NCBI RefSeq assembly: GCF_002003265.1 | Contig: NZ_CP019687.1 | Location: forward strand, 3,411,001 to 3,475,000 | Direction of reading: 5' to 3' | Length of the DNA stretch: 64,000 bases | From: Paenibacillus larvae subsp. larvae | GTDB lineage: Bacteria; Bacillota; Bacilli; Paenibacillales; NBRC-103111 | Shown: positions 19,938-27,220 of the stretch, piece after piece | Position numbering within the stretch: position 1 is the stretch's first letter | How the letters are laid out: every line of letters begins with the position of its first letter | Position numbers and translations under genes: made by a program | The notes under the pieces: model-generated | The model's database searches: none | What the model was told of the DNA's origin: nothing | The model's input: the letters and a program-made list of their open reading frames with translations, nothing else

Positions 19938-20792
19938 GTGAAAGTACTGGAGAAAGCACCGGCAAAAATCAATTTGGCACTGGATGTGCTAAGAAAAAGG
20001 GAAGACGGGTACCATGAAGTCGAAATGGTCATGACTATGGTTGACCTGGCAGACCGCATCGAAATGCAGGAGATTTCCAGAGACACCATTATTATATCCA
20101 GCCAGGCAGGCTACATTCCCCTTGATGAGAAAAATTTGGCTTTTCAAGCGGCCAGACTGATAAAAGAACGGTATCATGTTCGGTCCGGCGTATATATTCA
20201 TTTGGATAAAAAAATCCCGGTAGCCGCAGGCTTGGCGGGAGGAAGCAGTGATGCTGCCGCCACTATTCGCGGACTAAACCGCTTATGGGGACTCGGTCTT
20301 TCCTTTTCGGAAATGCAAAGGCTCGGATCGGAGCTCGGATCGGATGTGCCTTTTTGCGTAAGCGGCGGAACAGCCCTTGCGGCCGGCAGAGGGGAACAGC
20401 TTACCCCCCTGGTGAATCCTCTGCAGGTCTGGGTCATTTTGGCAAAGCCTCCGATCAATGTTTCTACATCAGACATATATGGGCGTTTACAGGCTGACCA
20501 AATCAGAACCCATCCGGATACTCATGGATTGATAAAGGCCTTGGAGGCCAAAGATTTCAATGGTGTTTGCGGCCTGATGGGGAACGTACTGGAAGATGTG
20601 ATGTTACCTATGTATCCGGAGGTTCGCCAGTTGAAGGAGTGTATGGAAAAGCTGGGTGCGGACGGAGTGCTGATGTCAGGCAGCGGACCTACTGTATTCG
20701 GTCTGGTTGCTAAAGAATCCAAAGTTGCCCGGATTTATAATGGTCTTCGCGGATTTTGCAAAAATGTGTATGCGGTTAGAATGCTGCCTTAG
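19938..20792 (+). CDS. ispE: 4-(cytidine 5'-diphospho)-2-C-methyl-D-erythritol kinase
   Basis: IspE carries out the fourth step of the MEP isoprenoid pathway, phosphorylating CDP-methylerythritol. The 284-residue GHMP kinase has the opening [12 protein letters not shown] (6-17), the glycine-rich ATP loop [15 protein letters not shown] (about 94-108) and the C-terminal [14 protein letters not shown] 19938 is chosen because GAGGTG lies eight bases upstream and it reproduces the family's M[10 protein letters not shown] start. An adjacent GTG at 19935 is possible. A terminator ends the unit. Confidence 0.95.
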   Translation: MKVLEKAPAKINLALDVLRKREDGYHEVEMVMTMVDLADRIEMQEISRDTIIISSQAGYIPLDEKNLAFQAARLIKERYHVRSGVYIHLDKKIPVAAGLAGGSSDAAATIRGLNRLWGLGLSFSEMQRLGSELGSDVPFCVSGGTALAAGRGEQLTPLVNPLQVWVILAKPPINVSTSDIYGRLQADQIRTHPDTHGLIKALEAKDFNGVCGLMGNVLEDVMLPMYPEVRQLKECMEKLGADGVLMSGSGPTVFGLVAKESKVARIYNGLRGFCKNVYAVRMLP

Positions 20793-20803
20793 AGATTAAG
20801 AAG

Positions 20804-20824
20804 GTCCCCTAAAGGGGGCTTTTT
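20804..20824 (+). terminator. Terminator of ispE
   Basis: GTCCCC / GGGGGC (one G-U pair) with a TAAA loop, followed by T5, 11 bp past the stop. Confidence 0.88.
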
Positions 20825-20924
20825 GTTACAGGGTAAGAAAAAGGTAAAAAAATAGGAAGCTTACCGGAAGAAAACCTTTTCCACGCTTGAATAAAAGCGT
20901 ATAACAGTGATATATTGACTTTAT

Positions 20925-20937
20925 AATATTCGGATTT
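20925..20937 (-). promoter_or_regulatory. Candidate PurBox at the purR promoter
   Basis: The minus strand reads AAATCCGAATATT, 12 of 13 matches to the PurBox AWWWCCGAACWWT. It lies 17 bp before the purR start. A second, oppositely oriented box was not clear. B. subtilis purR is autoregulated. Confidence 0.5.
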
Positions 20938-20953
20938 TAGTAAAGGGTGCGAC

Positions 20954-21774
20954 ATGAAAAAGTTAAAACGTAGCGCAAGATTAGTGGAAATGACCCATTT
21001 TATGTTGGATAGACCTCATTCTTTAATTCCGCTCACTTTGTTTGCCGAGCGGTATGGTTCTGCCAAATCGTCCATTAGTGAGGACTTGGGCATTATAAAA
21101 GAAGTGTTTGAAGGGGAAGGTTTGGGTCTCGTACATACATTGGCAGGGGCAGCCGGTGGAGTCAGGTATATTCCCAAAGTTTCTTTGGAAGCATCCAAGA
21201 GTTTCGTTTTAAAGCTGATCCATCAACTGGAAAATCCCGAACGGATTCTGCCGGGGGGTACCTTTATATGTCCGACATCCTTAGCGAGCCCCGCATTTTG
21301 AATGAGATTGGAAGAATCTTTGCATCTGCATTTGCAGAAAGGAATTTTGATGTAGTGATGACGGTAGAAACTAAAGGAATTCCGCTTGCATATGCGACAG
21401 CGACTTATTTGAATCTGCCTGTAGTGACAGCGCGCCGGGACAATAAAGTGACAGAGGGTTCTGCAGTCAGTATTAATTATGTATCCGGTTCAAATAAGCG
21501 TATTCAGACGATGTCTCTTTCCCGCAGAGCTCTCCCTGAAGAGTCCAGAGTGCTAATTATAGATGATTTTAAACGTGCAGGAGGTACCATTCAGGGAATG
21601 ATGGATTTGCTCCAGGAATTTAAGGCTACTGTAGCCGGGGTTGGTGTATTCGTGGAATCTGCCGAAGTGGAGGAGCATCTGATTGAAGATTACGTTTCTT
21701 TGGCCCGCCTTAGAGGTGTAGATTCTAAAAGTAAACAAATTTCGGTAGAACTTGGTAATTATTTTGATGAATAA
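20954..21774 (+). pseudogene. purR: Purine operon repressor PurR, interrupted by a frameshift
   Basis: PurR represses purine synthesis genes and is relieved by PRPP. The first frame (20954-21301) encodes the winged-helix N-terminus (SARLVEMTHFML, PLTLFAERYGSAKSSISEDL) through NPERILPGG. The second frame (to 21774) carries the phosphoribosyltransferase-like domain from MSDILSEP on, including the PRPP motif VLIIDDFKRAGGT. They join if the G6 run at 21253-21258 had one more G, giving PGGYLYMSDILSEP, which matches the family and restores 273 residues (B. subtilis: 285). It is either a sequencing error or a real one-base loss. The ATG follows AAAGGGTG. Confidence 0.92.
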
Positions 21775-21793
21775 AAAAGGAGAGAATAATTTA

Positions 21794-22183
21794 ATGATCC
21801 GTACTGTATCTACAACAAAAGCACCCGCAGCAATCGGCCCCTATGCCCAAGCTGTCATGATTAATTCAATGGTATTTACCTCCGGTCAAATTCCTCTTCA
21901 GCCTAACGGGGAATTGGTACAGGGAGGAATTCGCGAACAGGCCCATCAGGTATTTAAAAACTTAATTGCTGTCCTGGAGTCCGCCGGCGGTTCACTTCAC
22001 GATGTAGTCAAGACAACCGTTTTTCTTAAAGATATGAACCAGTTCGGTGAGCTCAATGAAGTGTATGCCGAATACTTTGGGGATCATACTCCAGCCCGTT
22101 CCTGCGTGGAAGTGGCTCGTCTTCCCAAAGATGTCCTTGTCGAAATTGAAGCGATTGCATCGATTTCTGTCGAAACGGATTAA
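21794..22183 (+). CDS. ridA: RidA family 2-iminobutanoate/2-iminopropanoate deaminase (YabJ)
   Basis: RidA enzymes hydrolyse reactive enamine/imine products of PLP enzymes. YabJ is linked to purR regulation in B. subtilis, where the genes are adjacent as here. The 129-residue trimeric YjgF-fold protein shows the conserved [13 protein letters not shown], the catalytic Arg in [13 protein letters not shown], and VEIEAIA. ATG 21794 follows AAAGGAGAG; an upstream in-frame start at 21752 overlaps purR and is not favoured. Confidence 0.95.
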   Translation: MIRTVSTTKAPAAIGPYAQAVMINSMVFTSGQIPLQPNGELVQGGIREQAHQVFKNLIAVLESAGGSLHDVVKTTVFLKDMNQFGELNEVYAEYFGDHTPARSCVEVARLPKDVLVEIEAIASISVETD

Positions 22184-22228
22184 TTTCCATAAATTTTAAT
22201 AAAAAATACGTTTTTTCCTATTTTTTGA

Positions 22229-22257
22229 GAAGGAGTTTGCACTAAAATGTGGAATTA
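22229..22257 (+). promoter_or_regulatory. SigH promoter of spoVG
   Basis: GAAGGAGTT (22229) and GTGGAATTA (22249), 11 bp apart, fit the SigH consensus (RnAGGAwWW and RnnGAATww) with one mismatch. spoVG is a classic SigH target. Confidence 0.82.
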
Positions 22258-22274
22258 TACACCAAGTCCTGTGA

Positions 22275-22583
<309 letters not shown>

Positions 22584-22596
22584 TGATTTATTGCAA

Positions 22597-22633
22597 GAGA
22601 GCTCCGGCCGGGCCGGAGGCTCTCTTTTCTTTT
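22597..22633 (+). terminator. Terminator of spoVG
   Basis: GAGAGC-TCCGGC pairs with GCCGGA-G-GCTCTC (one bulge), followed by TTTTCTTTT. Confidence 0.88.
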
Positions 22634-22711
22634 GACCGGAATTGAGCTATATTGAGTGAAGATTAATTTTGCATTCATAGACACTAGTAACAGATAAAGG
22701 AGTTGTCAGGA

Positions 22712-24109
22712 TTGAAGGTTATGGCAGTAGTACTGGCCGCAGGCCAGGGGAAACGGATGAAGTCGAAACTATACAAGGTGCTGCACCCGGTTTGCGGAAA
22801 ACCAATGGTAGGACATATAGTAGACACCTTGGATGAAATAGATACATCAAAAACTTTAGTTGTAGTTGGTCATGGAGCAGAAGCGGTAAAGAACTTTTTA
22901 GGTGACCGGGTCAGCTACGCCATGCAGGAGGAGCAGCTGGGAACAGGCCATGCTGTCCTGCAGGCAAAGGATACTATCGGTGAAGAAGAAGGTTATACGT
23001 TTGTTGTATGCGGAGATACTCCCCTTGTACGTTCCGAAACACTGAATAAAATGCTGGAGCTTCATAAAAACTCCGGGGCGGCGGCTACTATCCTAACCGC
23101 CAGAATGCCGGATCCGGCAGGATATGGACGTATTGTAAGAGGAGAGAACGGCCAGGTTGCCAAGATTGTCGAACAGAAGGACTGTACCCCGGAAGAAGCG
23201 GCTATTTCTGAAATCAATACGGGTACGTATTGTTTTGACAATCGTAAATTGTTCGCGGCCCTCTCCAGGGTAACAAATCATAACGCCCAGAAGGAGTATT
23301 ATTTGACCGATGTTATTGCCATTTTTAAAGGGGATGGCGAAACAGTAGAAGCTTACTGTACGGAAGATCCTGCAGAATCTATCGGGGTCAATGACCGGAT
23401 TGCATTATCCGAGGCTGAACGGTTGATGAAAGTACGGATTAACCGGGGGCACATGCTGAACGGGGTTACCCTGATTGACCCGGATAATACTTACATTCAC
23501 AAGGATGTAAAAATCGGATCGGATACCGTGATTCACCCGGGTACCATTTTATCCGGTTCGACGGTGATTGGAGAAGGATGTATCATCGGACCTTTCACTC
23601 ATTTAAAGGACACGAAAGTTCATGACGGCGCCTGCATCAAGCAATCGGTGGCCCAGGAAGCCGAAGTAGGCGCAGAGACACAAGTAGGTCCGTTTGCTTA
23701 CCTGCGTCCGGGTGCCAAGCTCGGGCAAGGAGTAAAGATCGGTGACTTTGTTGAAGTGAAAAATGCTACCATCGGGGACGGTTCCAAAGTATCCCACCTG
23801 AGCTATGTAGGAGACTCGTTAGTCGGCAAAAATGTAAACTTCGGCTGCGGAGCAGTTACTGTCAATTACGACGGTTTTAATAAAAGCGTCTGCGAAGTGG
23901 AAGATGACGCCTTTGTAGGAAGTAACGTCAACCTGATTGCTCCGGTGAAAATTGGCAAGGGCGCTTATGTTGTGGCCGGGTCCACGATTACGCATGATGT
24001 GCCTGAGAACGATTTGGCCATTGCCCGCCAAAGACAAACGAATAAGTCCGGATATGCAGAAATTATGCGTAAACGATTATTAGCAAAAAAAATAAAAAAT
24101 AAAAAATAA
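22712..24109 (+). CDS. glmU: Bifunctional UDP-GlcNAc pyrophosphorylase / GlcN-1-P acetyltransferase
   Basis: GlmU makes UDP-GlcNAc for peptidoglycan and teichoic acids in two steps. The 465-residue protein has the N-terminal uridylyltransferase motif LAAGQGKRMKSKLYKVLH, CGDTPL, and a C-terminal left-handed beta-helix of hexapeptide repeats ending in the acetyltransferase site (VNYDG near the His/Tyr/Lys cluster). TTG 22712 is chosen because AAAGGAG lies nine bases upstream; an ATG at 22721 is an alternative. Its last codons run into an A-rich tandem repeat, and prs, normally next, is missing. Confidence 0.94.
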   Translation: MKVMAVVLAAGQGKRMKSKLYKVLHPVCGKPMVGHIVDTLDEIDTSKTLVVVGHGAEAVKNFLGDRVSYAMQEEQLGTGHAVLQAKDTIGEEEGYTFVVCGDTPLVRSETLNKMLELHKNSGAAATILTARMPDPAGYGRIVRGENGQVAKIVEQKDCTPEEAAISEINTGTYCFDNRKLFAALSRVTNHNAQKEYYLTDVIAIFKGDGETVEAYCTEDPAESIGVNDRIALSEAERLMKVRINRGHMLNGVTLIDPDNTYIHKDVKIGSDTVIHPGTILSGSTVIGEGCIIGPFTHLKDTKVHDGACIKQSVAQEAEVGAETQVGPFAYLRPGAKLGQGVKIGDFVEVKNATIGDGSKVSHLSYVGDSLVGKNVNFGCGAVTVNYDGFNKSVCEVEDDAFVGSNVNLIAPVKIGKGAYVVAGSTITHDVPENDLAIARQRQTNKSGYAEIMRKRLLAKKIKNKK

Positions 24110-24119
24110 AAAATAAAAA
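24085..24119 (+). repeat. AT-rich tandem repeat at the glmU 3' end
   Basis: The 7-bp unit TAAAAAA is repeated about four to five times across the last glmU codons and the stop. It marks the junction where prs would be expected. Confidence 0.8.
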
Positions 24120-24132
24120 TACGGAAAAAATG

Positions 24133-24159
24133 GTTTCATAACCTCCTTCATTCGGGTAA
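24133..24159 (+). promoter_or_regulatory. Candidate SigB-type (or SigF-type) promoter of ctc
   Basis: GTTTCA (24133) and GGGTAA (24154), 15 bp apart, resemble the SigB consensus GTTTAA-(12-15)-GGGTAT. In B. subtilis ctc is the founding SigB-dependent gene. The -10 also overlaps the related SigF pattern, so the sigma factor is not settled. Confidence 0.55.
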
Positions 24160-24186
24160 TAAAAATTTATCCATGTAAAGGAGGTT
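24140..24186 (+). promoter_or_regulatory. Inverted repeat covering the ctc ribosome site
   Basis: AACCTCCTT (24140-24148) is the exact complement of AAGGAGGTT (24178-24186), which holds the ctc Shine-Dalgarno sequence; the loop is 29 nt. The left arm lies inside the promoter spacer, so only RNA entering from glmU would contain both arms. Confidence 0.65.
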
Positions 24187-24194
24187 CTTTTCTT

Positions 24195-24794
24195 ATGGGA
24201 ATCATGTTACAAGGGACAACCAGGAATAAAGGAACTAGAGGAGAGTTGAACAAGCTCCGCAAAGAAGGCAAAATACCTGCTATTGTTTATGGAAAAACAC
24301 TGGTAAGCTCGCCATTGGCGCTGGAAAAAAAGCATGTTCTGGCTTTGTTGAAAACTCATCCTAATGCGGTAATAGATTTGGATATTCCGGAGGTGGGCAA
24401 ACGGCCGGTCATGATTTCACAAGTACAGCGTGACCCGATTAATGGGGATGTGGTTCATCTGGACCTTCACCAGATTAATCTGGACGAACCGGTTCGTACT
24501 GCTGTAGCCCTTGAATTTACAGGAGAACCTGCGGATGTTAAAGAAGGGGGAATCCTGCAAATTCAAACGGCGGAATTGGAGGTCCGATGTCTGCCGGATA
24601 GATTGCCTGAGCAGTTAAAAGTGGATATCAGTAAGCTGGGCGTTAACCAGAATCTGCTTGTCTCGGATATTGAGGTCCCACAGGGAGTGGAAGTGGTAAC
24701 GGACGGGAACGAGGTTCTGATAACCATTCTTGTTCCACAGAAAGAAGAGGCCGCAGATGAAACCGGCACACAAGCAGAACCGCAGGAGGAGTAA
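24195..24794 (+). CDS. ctc: General stress protein Ctc / 50S ribosomal protein L25
   Basis: Ctc is the long bacterial L25 form that binds 5S rRNA in the large subunit, and is a stress protein in Bacillus. The 199-residue product has the N-terminal 5S-binding domain (RNKGTRGELNKLRKEGKIPAIVYG, about 10-33, in two parts) and the C-terminal TL5-type beta domain (from about residue 95), then an acidic tail. The ATG at 24195 is preceded by AAAGGAGG at ten bases. It follows glmU directly, without prs between. Confidence 0.95.
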   Translation: MGIMLQGTTRNKGTRGELNKLRKEGKIPAIVYGKTLVSSPLALEKKHVLALLKTHPNAVIDLDIPEVGKRPVMISQVQRDPINGDVVHLDLHQINLDEPVRTAVALEFTGEPADVKEGGILQIQTAELEVRCLPDRLPEQLKVDISKLGVNQNLLVSDIEVPQGVEVVTDGNEVLITILVPQKEEAADETGTQAEPQEE

Positions 24795-24839
24795 AAATAG
24801 GATTCCAGGGTCGGCAGCATAAATGAGGATAATAATAAG

Positions 24840-24880
24840 GCGGTCTCTTCCCGTATCTGACGGGAGGGGCCGCTGTTTTT
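24840..24880 (+). terminator. Terminator of ctc
   Basis: GCGG-T-CTCTTCCCGT pairs imperfectly with ACGGGAGGGGCCGC and is followed by TGTTTTT. Confidence 0.82.
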
Positions 24881-25042
24881 AGTTATGTGCAAATAAAGAT
24901 TACCTAAGGCCCTTAGTTCTAAGTTCTAACAAGTTTGGTCTTGAATAGGATGGATAAATGAAGTATGTTATATAAAGGTTAATTTAATAAAAATTGGTAA
25001 TTGGAAGTGAATTTTTGACGCGATTATAGAGGGGGATAACAA

Positions 25043-25216
25043 TTGGAATACATCGTCGGGTTTCTTTTTTTTATCATAACTCATCAAATATTTTCTGATT
25101 ATACTATGCATAAAACGAATGGTTGGATTACTTTCATAAGTACTTCTGTTTTAATGATGATTGCATTTGGAATTACAGATTTTATAGATAAAAGGATGAA
25201 GAAGGACAAGAAATAG
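25043..25216 (+). CDS. 57-residue membrane peptide, unknown function
   Basis: A TTG-initiated frame of 57 codons follows GAGGGGG at about seven bases. The product has two hydrophobic segments (about residues 4-16 and 29-47) and a basic tail ending KRMKKDKK, so it is likely a two-pass membrane peptide with the tail in the cytoplasm. A weak promoter (TTGAAT at 24941, TATGTT at 24964, 17 bp apart) lies upstream. It immediately precedes a gene for a secreted protein, a layout that could reflect an exporter helper or an immunity peptide. That is inference; I do not recognise the family. Confidence 0.6.
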   Translation: MEYIVGFLFFIITHQIFSDYTMHKTNGWITFISTSVLMMIAFGITDFIDKRMKKDKK

Positions 25217-25275
25217 AAAAATGCCATACAAAATTACCCATACATGATATATTACCATATATGGGAAGTTTATAT

Positions 25276-25809
25276 ATGAAAAAGATTTTACTTTCCGCAT
25301 TTGCAGCTTTTACGGGCTGTAGTTTCTTGCTTTCCCCTGGTTCAGTTGATGCTAGAGTTAGCAATAGTGAACCAGGAAACATAATCTATATTGCAGAAGA
25401 AAGAATAAGTCCAAGGAGCATTCCCACCCCCGGTGGCAGTTTTACTCTAGTAGAACATATGTATAAGACTTATGGGAACGGGGAAACAGTGGGTGCTATT
25501 GCTACTTCTGTGGGAATTGCATTCAAGCAAATGGGGAAAGCAGCAGGTGTACCCGGCCATTTTATAGCCGTAGGAGTAGCTGCTATAAGCGGGTGGATTA
25601 AAAATCAGTTAGAAGGTCGATTGGTCACTTATGCCGAACTTAGGCTGGGAATCAGTTATAATACTTATTATGGGTATTATGAATATGTCGAAACTGTAAC
25701 GCATTATAGTGACGGCAGCTTCTCGAAGCCTAAACAAACACAATATGTACAAACAGGTTACAAAGTTCCTGATGACATATTAGCAAGATATGGTTTGAAA
25801 AATCCCTAA
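25276..25809 (+). CDS. Secreted protein of unknown function
   Basis: The 177-residue product has a clear Sec signal peptide (KK at 2-3, hydrophobic 4-18, probable cleavage after VDA at about residue 26). The mature part has a Gly/Ala-rich amphipathic stretch (about 73-115, with AIATSVGIAF and AVGVAAISGW) and a Tyr-rich, beta-like C-terminal third (YNTYYGYYEYVETVTHYSDG). ATG 25276 is chosen for its GGAAG site and because it places the basic residues at the N-terminus. A hairpin touches that site. I do not recognise the family. It is AT-rich relative to neighbours and has its own terminator, consistent with an accessory insertion. Confidence 0.75.
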   Translation: MKKILLSAFAAFTGCSFLLSPGSVDARVSNSEPGNIIYIAEERISPRSIPTPGGSFTLVEHMYKTYGNGETVGAIATSVGIAFKQMGKAAGVPGHFIAVGVAAISGWIKNQLEGRLVTYAELRLGISYNTYYGYYEYVETVTHYSDGSFSKPKQTQYVQTGYKVPDDILARYGLKNP

Positions 25810-25827
25810 TATAAATGACTTGCCGAG

Positions 25828-25876
25828 ATAGAGCCATTCCAAAAAGCCCAAAAGGCTAAGGAATAGCTCTATTTTT
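25828..25876 (+). terminator. Terminator after the secreted-protein gene
   Basis: ATAGAGCCATTCC pairs with GGAATAGCTCTAT (one mismatch), with an inner AGCC/GGCT stem, followed by TTTTTATTTTT. Confidence 0.82.
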
Positions 25877-25911
25877 ATTTTTCAAATTCAATCCGCGATT
25901 CCTGATTCCGG

Positions 25912-26112
25912 TTAATAACCGGGCCGGGAAATGAAAGTAAAGCGGTGCCTATTGTAATAGGTGTTGTTGATTTTAATAAAGTTAGTGGTGTAATATCGTA
26001 CGAAGCCTATATCTTTATGCGAATTTTGATAGTATACTTGGACGGGAACCTCAGCTTCGATATGGTCCTGAAAGTGGCAGTCCTGCAGTAATGGCTGACC
26101 GTTATCATACAT
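25912..26112 (-). CDS. Small conserved-looking protein, unknown function
   Basis: The 66-residue product has no signal peptide or membrane segment, is rich in His, Tyr and Asn, and ends in FTFISRPGY, which looks like a constrained C-terminus. The ATG at 26112 has AGGTG six bases upstream and AAGGAG a little further up; a GTG at 26121 is the alternative start. It runs convergent to the secreted-protein gene and divergent from pth. I cannot name the family. Base composition and ribosome site support a real gene. Confidence 0.6.
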   Translation of the reverse strand: MYDNGQPLLQDCHFQDHIEAEVPVQVYYQNSHKDIGFVRYYTTNFIKINNTYYNRHRFTFISRPGY

Positions 26113-26252
26113 ATTGTTCACCTACTCCTTTTAAAGTTCAAAACAAATGTTTTTCGTCAAATTCTGCGGTACATTATGTAGGACAGAAGAATAGGTGCAG
26201 TTGTTACAATGAATAGTAAATAAAAGTTAAAGAAATTGGGGGTTCGGAAACA

Positions 26253-26813
26253 GTGAAATGTTTTGTGGGCTTAGGCAATCCGGGAAGAGCTTATACTCAT
26301 ACCCGCCATAATATAGGATTTATGGCCATTGACCGTTTTGCAGAAAAATTGGGAGGCGTACGCTTTCAATCCAAATGCAAGTCGGAGCTGGCTGAAGTAA
26401 GGGTAGGTACGGAAAAAGTCTATTTGCTAAAACCGGTAACTTATATGAATTTATCAGGTGAAGCAATCCGGGCGTTTATGGATTATTACAAAGTGGACGT
26501 GCAGGACATAGTTATTGTGTATGATGACCGGGATACGGATTTTGGTAAAATCCGTTTGCGCTATAAAGGAAGTGCCGGGGGCCATAATGGGATCAAGTCC
26601 GTTATTGCCCACATAGGAACTCAGGAATTTAAACGTATCCGTATGGGAATCTCCAGGCCTGCTCCTGGACAGGACATAGCTGATTACGTACTATCGAATT
26701 TTAATAAAGCCGAGATGGCAGAGCTGCCGTCTATTCTGGACAAGACTTGTGAAGCTTTGGAATTTTTCTTGGACCATACTTTCGAGGCTACCATGGCAAA
26801 GTTTAACGGATAG
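26253..26813 (+). CDS. pth: Peptidyl-tRNA hydrolase
   Basis: Pth (SpoVC) recycles tRNA from peptidyl-tRNA released by stalled ribosomes. The 186-residue protein has the catalytic His in HTRHNIGF (about residue 20), the conserved Asn in TYMNLSGEA, and GSAGGHNGIKS. The start is GTG 26253, with GGGGG about 11 bases upstream. The order pth-fin-mfd is as in B. subtilis, though the upstream neighbours differ here. Confidence 0.95.
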   Translation: MKCFVGLGNPGRAYTHTRHNIGFMAIDRFAEKLGGVRFQSKCKSELAEVRVGTEKVYLLKPVTYMNLSGEAIRAFMDYYKVDVQDIVIVYDDRDTDFGKIRLRYKGSAGGHNGIKSVIAHIGTQEFKRIRMGISRPAPGQDIADYVLSNFNKAEMAELPSILDKTCEALEFFLDHTFEATMAKFNG

Positions 26814-26836
26814 TCTTGATTTTTTGCTTTCTCTCT

Positions 26837-26866
26837 ATGCTTAACCATCTTTCAAGATGGCCATAC
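26837..26866 (+). promoter_or_regulatory. SigF-type promoter of fin
   Basis: GCTTA (26837) and GGCCATACTA (26857), 15 bp apart, match the SigF consensus at every defined base. An inverted repeat CCATCTT-TC-AAGATGG (26843-26858) spans the spacer. Confidence 0.82.
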
Positions 26867-26909
26867 TAAAAAGTGTGGAAGGTATAGGAAAAGAAGAGGA
26901 GGCATAAAG

Positions 26910-27140
26910 ATGACTGTAAAGTATATTTGCCGCCACTGCCGTACACTTCAAGGGGAATTGAACGGGGATGAGCTGTCCGAGTTCCAATTGGGCTTCCATT
27001 TCTTGACCCCCGAAGAGCGGAGAGATATAATAGCCTATAACGCGGATGGAGAAACAACAGTGCACGTAATCTGTGAGTACTGCAGGGAAGCACTGGAGTA
27101 CCATCCGGAGTTGGCGTTGTTGCCAAACCCTTTACAGTGA
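26910..27140 (+). CDS. fin: Anti-sigma-F factor Fin
   Basis: Fin (YabK) shuts off SigF by competing for core RNA polymerase, so SigG can take over in the forespore. The 76-residue protein has the two zinc-binding pairs CRHC (8-11) and CEYC (50-53) and the family ending with a hydrophobic tail. The ATG at 26910 follows GAGGAGG. The promoter is SigF-type, which gives the feedback loop known for this gene. Confidence 0.93.
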   Translation: MTVKYICRHCRTLQGELNGDELSEFQLGFHFLTPEERRDIIAYNADGETTVHVICEYCREALEYHPELALLPNPLQ

Positions 27141-27178
27141 GGCTTATGGCATCATGAACAAGATCTTATAGCCTAGGC

Positions 27179-27200
27179 AAGCCCGCCGAGGCTTCTTTTT
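27179..27200 (+). terminator. Terminator of fin
   Basis: AAGCC / GGCTT with a six-base loop, followed by CTTTTTG. The stem is short. Confidence 0.6.
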
Positions 27201-27220
27201 GTGAGAGGAGTGTACTTGGA

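Noticed and set aside
25254-25263. CCATATATGG palindrome as an operator
   Set aside because: It is part of the hairpin near the secreted-protein gene and is AT-rich; no independent evidence for protein binding.
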